Source: Oscillospiraceae bacterium (lineage in GTDB: Bacteria > Bacillota > Clostridia > Oscillospirales > Acutalibacteraceae). Taken from it: a stretch of DNA of 64,000 nt. The first letter of the stretch is position 1. Each line of letters opens with the position of its first letter. This document shows, piece after piece, positions 20,245 to 29,579 of the stretch. A program made the translations under genes and the position numbers. The stretch is taken from contig SVOT01000002.1 of NCBI GenBank assembly GCA_015066225.1, forward strand, positions 248,001 through 312,000, read 5' to 3'. Below the pieces are notes generated by a model. It had not been told where the DNA came from. It worked only from the letters and a program-made list of their open reading frames with translations, and did no database searches.

Positions 20245-21336
20245 ATGAAAAAAATCCTCTCGATAATTTTAACAATATGCATGCTTATGTCAGCGCTTTG
20301 TATTTCTTCCTATGCTCTTACAGAGCAGGAAATTTACTCTGCATTTGATTTTGATAACGACGGTGACGTTGACGTTAAGGATGCAAGAACGGTTCTTCGT
20401 GTTGCCGCAGGTATCGATGCCCCCATTGAAGGCAAGGTTTATGATATTAACGGCGACGGCTACATAACCTATGAGGATGTTAAAACGGCGCTTTACATTG
20501 CCGCGGGTATCGGCACAGAGGATATTGCCGTTAACAGCGATGAGTACAACCTCAACCTTTTCAAAAAAGAAATTAACAGCATTAAAGAAGTGAGACCCGG
20601 CTTCACAAAAAATGCTACCGCACAGTGCGCATCCATGCTCGTTACAACAAGAAATGCGCCCGATTCCAGTCTTAACGTTACAAATATGGAGTTTGATGAC
20701 TACACAAACAAAACCTGTGATTATATGGAGGATCTTCTTGATGGTGCTGCAGGCTTGCTTATCCCCTCAGCACAGAAGGCTGAGTTAAGGCAAAACATAG
20801 CCGATCTCAGACAAAAGGCTACAGATATGTACAAACCCCAGACAACAAAGAAAACCGTTGCAAAGAGAACAACAACCCACTATACGGATTTCCCCATAAA
20901 CAATCTCGGTTATTCCTGTTACCTCACACTTGACGACATTGAAAGCATCAGGTGTTATGAAGAGGGCGACTATTTCTACAGAGAAGTTACTATGAAAACA
21001 GATACGTACGTTGGTAATGAGTACCCCACAGGCTCTGCGGGCTTCAAGGACAGATACCAGAAAATTTCCTACGGTAAGATTTTCAACATCCCCGCTCTCA
21101 GCGAAACAGACGGTTCTGTTGTTAACAAGGTTACCTTCAAAGACGGTAAAATCACTTTGAAGCTTGATAAACTTACAGGTATGCCTGTTAACGTTGAATA
21201 CTATTATGTTTACGTTACAGATATTGATTCACCTGTTCAGGTTGATGAAAATGGTGACCCCGGCATTGAAATGAACAGCGTAACAACAATGGTTACAAGC
21301 GAGAAGTATGCAATTAATCCTGTGGAGGTGAATTAA
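20245..21336 (+). CDS. Secreted protein with N-terminal dockerin-like module
   Basis: Signal peptide, then [23 protein letters not shown]...[23 protein letters not shown] (two calcium-binding loops). Confidence 0.82.
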   Translation: MKKILSIILTICMLMSALCISSYALTEQEIYSAFDFDNDGDVDVKDARTVLRVAAGIDAPIEGKVYDINGDGYITYEDVKTALYIAAGIGTEDIAVNSDEYNLNLFKKEINSIKEVRPGFTKNATAQCASMLVTTRNAPDSSLNVTNMEFDDYTNKTCDYMEDLLDGAAGLLIPSAQKAELRQNIADLRQKATDMYKPQTTKKTVAKRTTTHYTDFPINNLGYSCYLTLDDIESIRCYEEGDYFYREVTMKTDTYVGNEYPTGSAGFKDRYQKISYGKIFNIPALSETDGSVVNKVTFKDGKITLKLDKLTGMPVNVEYYYVYVTDIDSPVQVDENGDPGIEMNSVTTMVTSEKYAINPVEVN

Positions 21337-21337
21337 A

Positions 21338-21829
21338 ATGGAAAAAGTAAAGGTTACAATGGAAAACGGCGGCGAGTTTATTATTGAGCTTTGCCCCGAT
21401 CAGGCTCCCATAACCTGTGAAAACTTTTTGAAGCTTGTTAAAAAGGGCTTTTACAATGGGCTCACTTTCCACAGAGTTATTGATGGCTTTATGGCTCAGG
21501 GCGGTGACCCTGAGGGAACAGGTTGCGGTGGCAGCGATGAAAACATCAAGGGCGAGTTCGCAATGAACGGTGTTATGAATATGCTCTCACACACAAGGGG
21601 CGTTGTTTCTATGGCTCGTTCACAGAATCCCAACTCTGCGAGCAGTCAGTTCTTTATCTGCTACGGCGACTGTACCTTCCTTGACGGCCAGTATGCCGCA
21701 TTCGGTAAGGTTACAGAGGGTATGGAGGTTGTTGACGACTTCCTCAAAATCGAACGCAGAATGAGCTTTGGCGGCGAACGCTCCACACCCGTTGAACCCA
21801 TCGTTATGAAAACTGTTGAAGTTTTATAA
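21338..21829 (+). CDS. Cyclophilin-type peptidyl-prolyl isomerase
   Basis: [44 protein letters not shown]. Confidence 0.93.
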   Translation: MEKVKVTMENGGEFIIELCPDQAPITCENFLKLVKKGFYNGLTFHRVIDGFMAQGGDPEGTGCGGSDENIKGEFAMNGVMNMLSHTRGVVSMARSQNPNSASSQFFICYGDCTFLDGQYAAFGKVTEGMEVVDDFLKIERRMSFGGERSTPVEPIVMKTVEVL

Positions 21830-21855
21830 TAGATCAATAAAAAGGAGAAAAAGGA

Positions 21856-23418
21856 ATGAATTCAAAAATCAACGGATTGCTTCATAAGCTTTACGGCACA
21901 AAGCCTGATGACGGCAATCTTCAGCCCAAGGAAGCCCTCGCTTACGGTATAGCAGGCTTCGGTCAGAACTTTATATGCACCATCATCGGTTCATATCTGA
22001 CAATTTTCTTAACAGATGCACTTCTTTTCGGTGCGGATGGTGTTACAATCGGCACATTGACCGGCTCAATGGCTGTTGCATACCTTATGCTCGGTACACG
22101 TATTTTTGATGCCTTCAATGACCCGATTATGGGCTCTATTGTTGACAAAACCCGCACAAAATGGGGTAAGTGCAGACCCTATCTTAAATGGATGGCTTTC
22201 CCCATTGCAATTATGACAATTGCTTGCTTCTTGCCCGTTTTTGAGGCAAAAGCACCTGCAACCTTCATTATTATTGCTATTGTTTACGTTATCTGGTCAG
22301 TTGTTTACACAGTCGCAGACGTTCCCTATTGGGGTCTTTCAACCTGTATGACAAATGACACGGTTGTTCGCGGAAATATGCTTACAATCACACGTCTTCT
22401 TTGCACATTGGGCGCAGGTATTGTTACTGTTTTTGTTCCCATTATTACAGGCGCGGTTACAGCTAAATATAAATACCCCGATACAGCAGAGGGTATTGCT
22501 CAGATTATGGCTGATAAGGGTGTTGATGCTGAGGGTGCAAAGGTATTTGTGGGCACTGTTATCAAGGGTATGGAGGTTGCCAACGCAAACACTCTCAAAT
22601 GGACATATTTCATTGCTGCTGTTGTTCTTGTTGTTGCGGCGGTTCCCATGTTCTTCTATGGCTTCAAGAATACTAAGGAACGCTTTACCGCAAACGACAA
22701 TCCCCCCAGCCTCGGTCACAACCTCAAGCTTCTTTTTAAAAACAGAGAGCTTCTTCTTATCGTTCTTTCAGGTATCCTCGGCGGCGCAAGAATGGTTTAT
22801 ACATATACCGGCGGTCTTTACTTCGCAAAATACGTTCTTCAGAACGAAGGTATGTACAGCCTTATAACTCTTTTAGTTGTTCCCGGCGGTCTTGTAGCAT
22901 CTGTTCTTGTTCCCTGGATGTCAAAGAAATTTACAAAAAAATGGGCATACATTGCAGTTCACCTTTTCGGTGGCGTTGTAATGGCAATTATGTATTTTGT
23001 TGGCTATGATGCTCCTTGGAAGCTTATTGTTGCCGCAATCGCACTTGTTCTTCTCGGTATTCCTCAGGGTGTTAACAACATCATCACCTATGCTATGATT
23101 GGTGACACAGTTGACTACCTCGAATGGAAAACAGGTGAACGTGGTGAGGGTATCTGCTTTGCTATGCAGACACTTATCAACAAAATCGGTATGGCTGTTG
23201 GCGCATTTATCGGCGTTATTTCATTCTCTGCTGCAGGCATCAACTCCGAAACAGGCTTCATTTCAACCGAGGGTGCAAACACTCTTTGGAATATGCTTGT
23301 TCTTTCAGGTGTTATCAGTATGTTTGCTTGTGCAGTTCCCATGTTCTTCTACAGAATTACAGAAAAACGTCAGGCAGAAATGGTTGCAGAAATCGAAGCA
23401 AGAAAAGCTGCAAAATAA
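21856..23418 (+). CDS. GPH family (glycoside-pentoside-hexuronide) MFS transporter
   Basis: DAFNDPIMGSIVDKTRTKWGKCRPYLKW motif; about 12 TM segments. Confidence 0.88.
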   Translation: MNSKINGLLHKLYGTKPDDGNLQPKEALAYGIAGFGQNFICTIIGSYLTIFLTDALLFGADGVTIGTLTGSMAVAYLMLGTRIFDAFNDPIMGSIVDKTRTKWGKCRPYLKWMAFPIAIMTIACFLPVFEAKAPATFIIIAIVYVIWSVVYTVADVPYWGLSTCMTNDTVVRGNMLTITRLLCTLGAGIVTVFVPIITGAVTAKYKYPDTAEGIAQIMADKGVDAEGAKVFVGTVIKGMEVANANTLKWTYFIAAVVLVVAAVPMFFYGFKNTKERFTANDNPPSLGHNLKLLFKNRELLLIVLSGILGGARMVYTYTGGLYFAKYVLQNEGMYSLITLLVVPGGLVASVLVPWMSKKFTKKWAYIAVHLFGGVVMAIMYFVGYDAPWKLIVAAIALVLLGIPQGVNNIITYAMIGDTVDYLEWKTGERGEGICFAMQTLINKIGMAVGAFIGVISFSAAGINSETGFISTEGANTLWNMLVLSGVISMFACAVPMFFYRITEKRQAEMVAEIEARKAAK

Positions 23419-23439
23419 CCAATTTGACAACAAACAAAA

Positions 23440-23480
23440 ATCCTTTAATCCGAGAAATCGGATTAAAGGATTTTTTTATT
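23440..23480 (+). terminator. Intrinsic terminator
   Basis: AAATCCTTTAATCCGAgaaaTCGGATTAAAGGATTTTTTTATTT. Confidence 0.85.
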
Positions 23481-23492
23481 TACTGTAATTTA

Positions 23493-24317
23493 TTAAAGAT
23501 TAAGAAAATCTTTTCTTACCTTGTCGTGGATACCGAAGCTGCCTGCAACGTCCCAAAGGTTCTGGTCTGTGATAGTGTTGATTCTTGCACCGCTTGCGGT
23601 TGCAATCATATAAAGCTGAGCCGCTTTTTCAACTGTCTCGATAAGACCGAAGGCTTCGTCAATATCCTTGCCACAGCCGTAGATGCCGTGAAGACCCCAA
23701 ACAACAAGGCGGTAATTCTTCATTTTTTCAGCTGTTGCAATACCGATTTCGTTGTTGCCGCAAACCATCCAGGGAAGAACACCGATGCCGTCAGGGAAAA
23801 CAATGATGCACTCTGTGCACATCTCCCAAAGGGTGTGGGTGAGCTCTTTTTCATCAAGCTTGTGAATGTGGTTCATTGCAAGAGTGTATGTAGGGTGAGT
23901 ATGCATTATAACTCTGTTTTCGGGGTTAACCCTGAGTCTTGAGATGTGGCTCATAAGGTGGGCGGGGAGCTCGGAGGTGAATCTGCTGCCGTCCTTGTAG
24001 CCCCAAAGAAGCTCGGCGGTTGTGCCGTCTTCTGCAATACGGATAATACCGAGATTTGTTTCGGGGTCAAACTCAACGTTTTTAAAGTATTTGCCTGTGC
24101 CGGTTACAATAAATATTTTGCCGATAAGCTCCGTTGCATCAAAGCCTGTGGGAATTGTGCGGATAACATAGCTGAGGTCAAGGTATTCCGCAACCTCATC
24201 TTCTTCGAGCATATAGCTGATGTTACCGCCGTTTCTTTCTGCCCAGCCCATACGGTACATATTGGCGGTTACTTTTTTCATTTCTTCCACAAAGGGTGCC
24301 TCAAGTATGTTTTTCAT
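23493..24317 (-). CDS. rhaD: Rhamnulose-1-phosphate aldolase
   Basis: Class II aldolase features GWAERNGGNISYML, MHTHPTYTLAMNH, GLHGIYGCG; adjacent to rhaA. Confidence 0.9.
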   Translation of the reverse strand: MKNILEAPFVEEMKKVTANMYRMGWAERNGGNISYMLEEDEVAEYLDLSYVIRTIPTGFDATELIGKIFIVTGTGKYFKNVEFDPETNLGIIRIAEDGTTAELLWGYKDGSRFTSELPAHLMSHISRLRVNPENRVIMHTHPTYTLAMNHIHKLDEKELTHTLWEMCTECIIVFPDGIGVLPWMVCGNNEIGIATAEKMKNYRLVVWGLHGIYGCGKDIDEAFGLIETVEKAAQLYMIATASGARINTITDQNLWDVAGSFGIHDKVRKDFLNL

Positions 24318-25555
24318 TTTCTGTTCACCAAAATTTCACTTTCATATTTTTTTATTTCTGTAAGATAATCGCTGTCTGTTTCTTCGCGCTTTAAAAACTC
24401 TGCCCATATATCGCCCAGCGGAGCTGTTTTCAATTCTTCAGAAAGAACCATAAGCGATGTGAAATCGCCGTTCTGTTGAAGCTCTTTCATTTTTTCTGAA
24501 GGCATAAGCAAAGCGTTGAGAAGGGCTTTTTGAAGATTTCTGACACCGGTAACCCAGGCAGAAATTCTGTTTATTGAAGCATCGAAATAGTCGGTTGCTA
24601 TAAACACTCTGTCAAGAGCATCGTGGTTGACAATTTCTTTTGCAATTTCTTTTGTTTCGTCATCAAGAAGAATAACGTGGTCTGAATCCCAACGGACAGC
24701 TCTTGTAACGTGAAGTGCGATTTTTTCGTTAAAGAGGAGCAGTGAGGATATTTTATCCGACACAAGCTCTGTGGGGTGGTAGTGACCGTTATCCATAAGG
24801 GGGGTGATTCCCTTGCTTGCAGAGTATGAAAGACAGAATTCTGCGGAGCCAACGGTATAGCTTTCAAGACCTATTCCGAAAACCTTTGACTCAAGAGTTA
24901 CATAAACCTTTGATTTGTCATAGGGTGTGTTGAGGATTTCATCAAGGGATTTTTTGAAGCGTGCACGGGGAGCGAGCCTGTCAGCGGGGATATCCTTGTA
25001 GCCGTCGGGAATCCAGATATTCATAACACAGGGGTATCCGGTTTCTTCTGCAAAATACTCGGCAATTTTAAGACACTGTATGCCGTGCTGCACCCAGAAT
25101 TTTCTTGTTTCTTCGTCGGGCGAGGAAAGGGTAAGGCCGTCTTTAACCATTGCGTGAGAGAAGAAGGTGGGGTTAAAATCAAGACCCATATTTCGCTCTT
25201 TTGCAAAATCCACCCATTTTTTAAAGTGTTTGGGAAGAAGTGCGTTTCTGTCGGCAAATTCACCGTCTTCAAAAATGGCGTAGCTCGCGTGAAGATTCAG
25301 CTTTTTCTTGCCGGGGATGAGTGAAAAAGCTTTATCAATATCTGCCATAAGCTCAACGGGTGTTGTTGCTTTGCCGGGATAGTTACCGGTTGTCTGAATA
25401 CCGCCGGAGAGAGCAGCTTTGCTGTCAAATCCCGTAACATCGTCGCCCTGCCAGCAATGAACGGAAACAGTAACGTTTCTGAGAGCTTCAAGAGCTTTTT
25501 CTGTATCCACACCGTAGGCTGAATAGATTTTCTTTGCCTCTTCGTATCTTGACAT
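24314..25555 (-). CDS. rhaA: L-rhamnose isomerase
   Basis: SVHCWQGDDVTGFD, NLHASYAIFEDGEFADRN, GITPLMDNGHYHPTE; 4-nt overlap with rhaD. Confidence 0.93.
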   Translation of the reverse strand: MSRYEEAKKIYSAYGVDTEKALEALRNVTVSVHCWQGDDVTGFDSKAALSGGIQTTGNYPGKATTPVELMADIDKAFSLIPGKKKLNLHASYAIFEDGEFADRNALLPKHFKKWVDFAKERNMGLDFNPTFFSHAMVKDGLTLSSPDEETRKFWVQHGIQCLKIAEYFAEETGYPCVMNIWIPDGYKDIPADRLAPRARFKKSLDEILNTPYDKSKVYVTLESKVFGIGLESYTVGSAEFCLSYSASKGITPLMDNGHYHPTELVSDKISSLLLFNEKIALHVTRAVRWDSDHVILLDDETKEIAKEIVNHDALDRVFIATDYFDASINRISAWVTGVRNLQKALLNALLMPSEKMKELQQNGDFTSLMVLSEELKTAPLGDIWAEFLKREETDSDYLTEIKKYESEILVNRK

Positions 25556-25676
25556 AACGGACCTTCTTTCGTAAAAATACATACGAAATAAGTATATAAT
25601 TTCTTTGAAAAAAAGTCAATTAATAAGTAACAAAAAATGTAAAAAATCATAATATAACCGGTGAAGGGGTGGTATT

Positions 25677-26762
25677 ATGAAAGACACAATTCTTCCCGTG
25701 TCATTTTTCTTTGGCGTGAATAATAGGAGTGGTTATTGCTCCTTGTTCGGTGAGATTTATGACCCGTATGAAAAAGGTGAACATATTATTTTAAAGGGCG
25801 GACCGGGAACAGGTAAATCGACTTTGATGAGAAAGGTTGCAAAAGAGGCAAAGAGCAAAGGCTATTTTGTTGAACGTGGCTTTTGCAGTGCAGATCCGTC
25901 TTCACTTGACGTTGTTATTGCGCCCGAAATCAACTTTTCGATTGTGGACGGCACCGCACCCCACACGTTTGACCCGAAAATGACAGGTATCAGCGAGCAT
26001 ATTGTGGATTTGGGTGTTGCGTGGGACAGAAAAAAGCTGCAATCCCATATATATGAAATAGGTCAGCTTATGCAGTCGAACTCATTACAGCATAAAAGAG
26101 CTTCGGAGTTTTTACACGTGGCATCGCAGATTGAAAAGGAAAGCGCAGGGATTTGCGGCAGCTTTACAGACACAACTAAGCTGGAACGCTTTGTGAAACG
26201 AATTGCAAGCAGAGAAATACCGGCCAGAAAGGCTGTTAAGCAGGGCAGGCGAATAAAAAGGTTTTTGTCGGCAGTTTCACCCGTGGGTATGAGTGTGCAG
26301 CACGAAACTGTTGTAGCATTATGTGAAAGAATAATAACCCTTGAAGATGAATTTTCAGCAGTTTCCCCCTTTGTTGCGGCATATCTGAGCAATTACGCAA
26401 GGGGCAACGGATACGATGTTATAGAGTGCTTTTGCCCAATATTTCCCACAACAAAAATCGAGCATCTTATAATCCCCGAGCTGAAGCTGGCATTTTTTAC
26501 ACAAAACAGCTACCATTCTTCCATAGATGACGGAGAGAAAACAGTTCACGCAACACGGTTTTATGACAAGGACAGCTTCGCGCGCAACAGAGAAAAGCTG
26601 AATATACAGAAAAAAGCCAAAAGGGAGCTTATAGACGAAGCGGTGCGAAAGCTTGCGCTTGCAAAGGATATTCACGACAAGCTGGAGGCATATTATATAG
26701 AGGCAACAGATTTTGGTGTTATTAATGAAATAGGCGAAAAGATTCTTAATTCCATAAAATAA
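25677..26762 (+). CDS. P-loop ATPase (PRK06851-like)
   Basis: Walker A LKGGPGTGKSTLMRKVA; ATG with AAGGGGTGG upstream. Confidence 0.8.
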   Translation: MKDTILPVSFFFGVNNRSGYCSLFGEIYDPYEKGEHIILKGGPGTGKSTLMRKVAKEAKSKGYFVERGFCSADPSSLDVVIAPEINFSIVDGTAPHTFDPKMTGISEHIVDLGVAWDRKKLQSHIYEIGQLMQSNSLQHKRASEFLHVASQIEKESAGICGSFTDTTKLERFVKRIASREIPARKAVKQGRRIKRFLSAVSPVGMSVQHETVVALCERIITLEDEFSAVSPFVAAYLSNYARGNGYDVIECFCPIFPTTKIEHLIIPELKLAFFTQNSYHSSIDDGEKTVHATRFYDKDSFARNREKLNIQKKAKRELIDEAVRKLALAKDIHDKLEAYYIEATDFGVINEIGEKILNSIK

Positions 26763-26764
26763 AA

Positions 26765-26793
26765 ATTCCCCCGATTGGTTTCAATCGGGGGAA
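26765..26793. terminator. Bidirectional terminator between convergent genes
   Basis: ATTCCCCCGATTG-gttt-CAATCGGGGGAAT. Confidence 0.75.
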
Positions 26794-26798
26794 TCAGT

Positions 26799-27563
26799 TT
26801 AAACATTAAAAAGCCTTTTTGTGTTTTCGGTGGCAATATTGAGCACTTCTTGTGGGTTAAGTCCCGTTATTTCACCCATCTTTTCTGCCACAAAGGGAAT
26901 CAACGAAGAGTCGTTTCGCTTGCCGCGCATGGGCACAGGAGCCATATATGGGCAATCTGTTTCAAGAAGAAGTCTGTTGGGTGGTAGCATTTCTGCCACC
27001 TCGATAGCTTTTCGAGCGTTTTTAAAGGTCAGTGCACCACCGAAACCGATATACATACCAAGCTTCAAAACTTCCTTTGCCATTTCTACACTACCCGAAA
27101 AGCAATGTAAAACCCCTTGGGGCTTGTGCTTTTTCAGGATTTCAAGAGTGTCGCCGTGGGCTTCTCTGTCGTGGACTATTATGGGAAGATTCAGCTCTTC
27201 TGCAAGAAGAAGCTGTTTTTCAAAAACCTCTTTTTGCTTTTCTTTTGTATCCTGGCGCCAATAATAATCCAGCCCTATTTCGCCGATTGCAACGCATTTT
27301 TCGTGCTGTGCAAGCTCTCTTAGAATATCAAGGTAGTTTTCAGGAAGCTTTTCCACCTCTTCGGGGTGGATTCCGCAGGCAAAATAAATGTAATCGTATT
27401 CTTCGGAAAGCTTCAAAGCTTCTTTTGACGATTCCAAATCTGCGCCGCAGTTTATAACACCGCAAATGCCCGACTCTTTAAGGGAGCCGAGCATATTTCT
27501 GCGGTCATCATTGAACGCTTTGTCTGTGTAATGTGCGTGTGAATCAAAAATGTTTTTATACAT
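26799..27563 (-). CDS. TatD family hydrolase
   Basis: FDSHAHYTDKAF, IGEIGLDYYW, LHCFSG, LLLETDCPYMAP. Confidence 0.93.
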   Translation of the reverse strand: MYKNIFDSHAHYTDKAFNDDRRNMLGSLKESGICGVINCGADLESSKEALKLSEEYDYIYFACGIHPEEVEKLPENYLDILRELAQHEKCVAIGEIGLDYYWRQDTKEKQKEVFEKQLLLAEELNLPIIVHDREAHGDTLEILKKHKPQGVLHCFSGSVEMAKEVLKLGMYIGFGGALTFKNARKAIEVAEMLPPNRLLLETDCPYMAPVPMRGKRNDSSLIPFVAEKMGEITGLNPQEVLNIATENTKRLFNV

Positions 27564-27571
27564 ATTTTATA

Positions 27572-29500
27572 TTAACTCAACTGTGTGCCTGCGGGGAGAC
27601 CGTCAACAAAAGCAACCTTAACGTCGTTTTCGCCGATTTCACCTGCAAGAATCATACCGTGGCTTTCAACACCGCAAAGTGTTCTTGGTGCAAGATTTGC
27701 AACAACAATAACCTTTTTGCCGATAAGGTCGTCGGGGCTGTACCAGTTTGCAATACCGGAAGCAACCGTTCGGGGTGTTTTTGTGCCATCGTTAAGTGTG
27801 AGCTCGAGAAGCTTCTTTGCTCGCTTTATGGGCTTGCAATCAACAACCTCACACACACGAAGCTCAACCTTTGCGAAATCGTCATACTGAATTTCTGCAA
27901 GACCTTCAATTTCAGGCTTCTCTTCCTCCGGCTGGGGGAGAGATGCTTCAATCTCTGCAAGAGTTTTTTCAACGTCAAGACGTGAGAAGAGCGGTGTTGC
28001 AACACCAACCCTGTCGCCTGCCTTGATTGCACCGAATTCTGCGAGAGAGTCAAGTGTATTGACATCCGAGCCGATTTGCTCAAGTATTTTTGCACTTGTT
28101 TCGGGCATAAAGGGCTCAAGAAGAACTGCAATAAAGCGGATTCCCTCAAGAAGATTATAGAGAACTGTGCCGAGTCTTGCTTTCTTTTCTTCGTCCTTAG
28201 CAAGAGCCCAGGGCATTGTTTCGTCAATATATTTATTGCAACGCTTTGCAAGGTCAAGCACCTTAGAAAGTGCATCGCTGACCTTGTAGGTGTCAAGAAG
28301 CTTTGCAACCTCGCCCAATGTGGAAAGTGCGGTTTCTTTAAGGTCTGTGTCAATATCCTCAGCAGCTGTGGGAGCCTGAATAACACCGTCGAAATATTTG
28401 TTGTTCATTGCAACCGTGCGGTTAACAAGATTGCCGAGAGTGTTTGCAAGGTCGGAGTTGAATCGCTCGATGATTGTTTCATAGGTGATTGTTCCGTCCT
28501 GTGCGTGGGGCATTTCTGAAAGAAGGTAGTAACGCACGGCGTCAACACCGAAGCGGTTGCAAAGGTCATCTGCATAAATAACATTGCCACGGGATTTTGA
28601 CATTTTGTCGTTACCCGAAAGAAGCCAAGGGTGACCAAACACCTGTTTGGGAAGGGGCTCGCCCAATGCCATAAGCATAATGGGCCAGTAAATTGTGTGG
28701 AAACGAAGAATATCCTTGCCGATAATGTGAACGTTAGCGGGCCAGTATTTTTTGTATAATTCACCGCTACCGTCGGGGTCGTAACCGAGGCTTGTGATGT
28801 AGTTTGAAAGAGCATCAATCCAAACATAAACAACGTGTTTATCGTCAAATGGAACGGGTACACCCCATTTGAACGTTGAGCGAGAAACACACAAATCCTG
28901 AAGACCGGGCTTGATGAAGTTGTTTATCATCTCTTTTTTGCGGCTTTCGGGGTAGATGAAATTGGGGTTCTGTTCAATATATTCTTCAAGCTGCTTCTGA
29001 TATTTACTTAATTTAAAAAAGTATGTTTCTTCTTTTTCTTTTTTTACTTCTCTTCCGCAATCGGGGCATTTGCCGTCAACAAGCTGTGAATCTGTAAAGA
29101 AGCTTTCACAGGGCACACAGTACCAACCCTCGTATTCACTCTTGTAGATATCGCCTTTATCATAAAGAGCTTTAAAGATTTTCTGAACAGCTTTTTCGTG
29201 GTCTTCGTCTGTTGTGCGGATAAATTTATCATAGGTTGTATTAAGGCAATCGCAGATATCCTTGATTTCGCCCGCAACCTTGTCAACATATTCTTTGGGT
29301 GAAACACCTGCCGCAGCAGCGTATTCCTCGATTTTCTGACCGTGCTCGTCGGTGCCTGTCTGGAAGAAAACGTCATAGCCCTGCATTCGTTTAAACCTTG
29401 CCAAAGCATCGGAAAGCACGATTTCATAAGAGTTTCCGATATGGGGTTTTCTAGAGGTGTATGCAATTGCTGTGGTAATGTAATAGGGCTGTTTGCTCAT
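27572..29500 (-). CDS. metG: Methionyl-tRNA synthetase with C-terminal tRNA-binding domain
   Basis: YTSRKPHIGNSYE (HIGH), KMSKSRGN (KMSKS), C-terminal DFAKVELRVCEV (EMAP/Trbp111-type). Confidence 0.95.
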   Translation of the reverse strand: MSKQPYYITTAIAYTSRKPHIGNSYEIVLSDALARFKRMQGYDVFFQTGTDEHGQKIEEYAAAAGVSPKEYVDKVAGEIKDICDCLNTTYDKFIRTTDEDHEKAVQKIFKALYDKGDIYKSEYEGWYCVPCESFFTDSQLVDGKCPDCGREVKKEKEETYFFKLSKYQKQLEEYIEQNPNFIYPESRKKEMINNFIKPGLQDLCVSRSTFKWGVPVPFDDKHVVYVWIDALSNYITSLGYDPDGSGELYKKYWPANVHIIGKDILRFHTIYWPIMLMALGEPLPKQVFGHPWLLSGNDKMSKSRGNVIYADDLCNRFGVDAVRYYLLSEMPHAQDGTITYETIIERFNSDLANTLGNLVNRTVAMNNKYFDGVIQAPTAAEDIDTDLKETALSTLGEVAKLLDTYKVSDALSKVLDLAKRCNKYIDETMPWALAKDEEKKARLGTVLYNLLEGIRFIAVLLEPFMPETSAKILEQIGSDVNTLDSLAEFGAIKAGDRVGVATPLFSRLDVEKTLAEIEASLPQPEEEKPEIEGLAEIQYDDFAKVELRVCEVVDCKPIKRAKKLLELTLNDGTKTPRTVASGIANWYSPDDLIGKKVIVVANLAPRTLCGVESHGMILAGEIGENDVKVAFVDGLPAGTQLS

Positions 29501-29579
29501 TTTCGTTTTTTCTCCTTATTTATGATTTAGAGTTTACCACCTCTCGAATGGGAGAGGTGGTTTGAGAATCATTATAGTA

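Noticed and set aside
29536-29561. Hairpin ACCACCTCTC-gaatgg-GAGAGGTGGT between metG and the GH2 gene as a terminator or T-box element
   Set aside because: No convincing U-tract on the transcribed strand and no T-box motif; function unclear.
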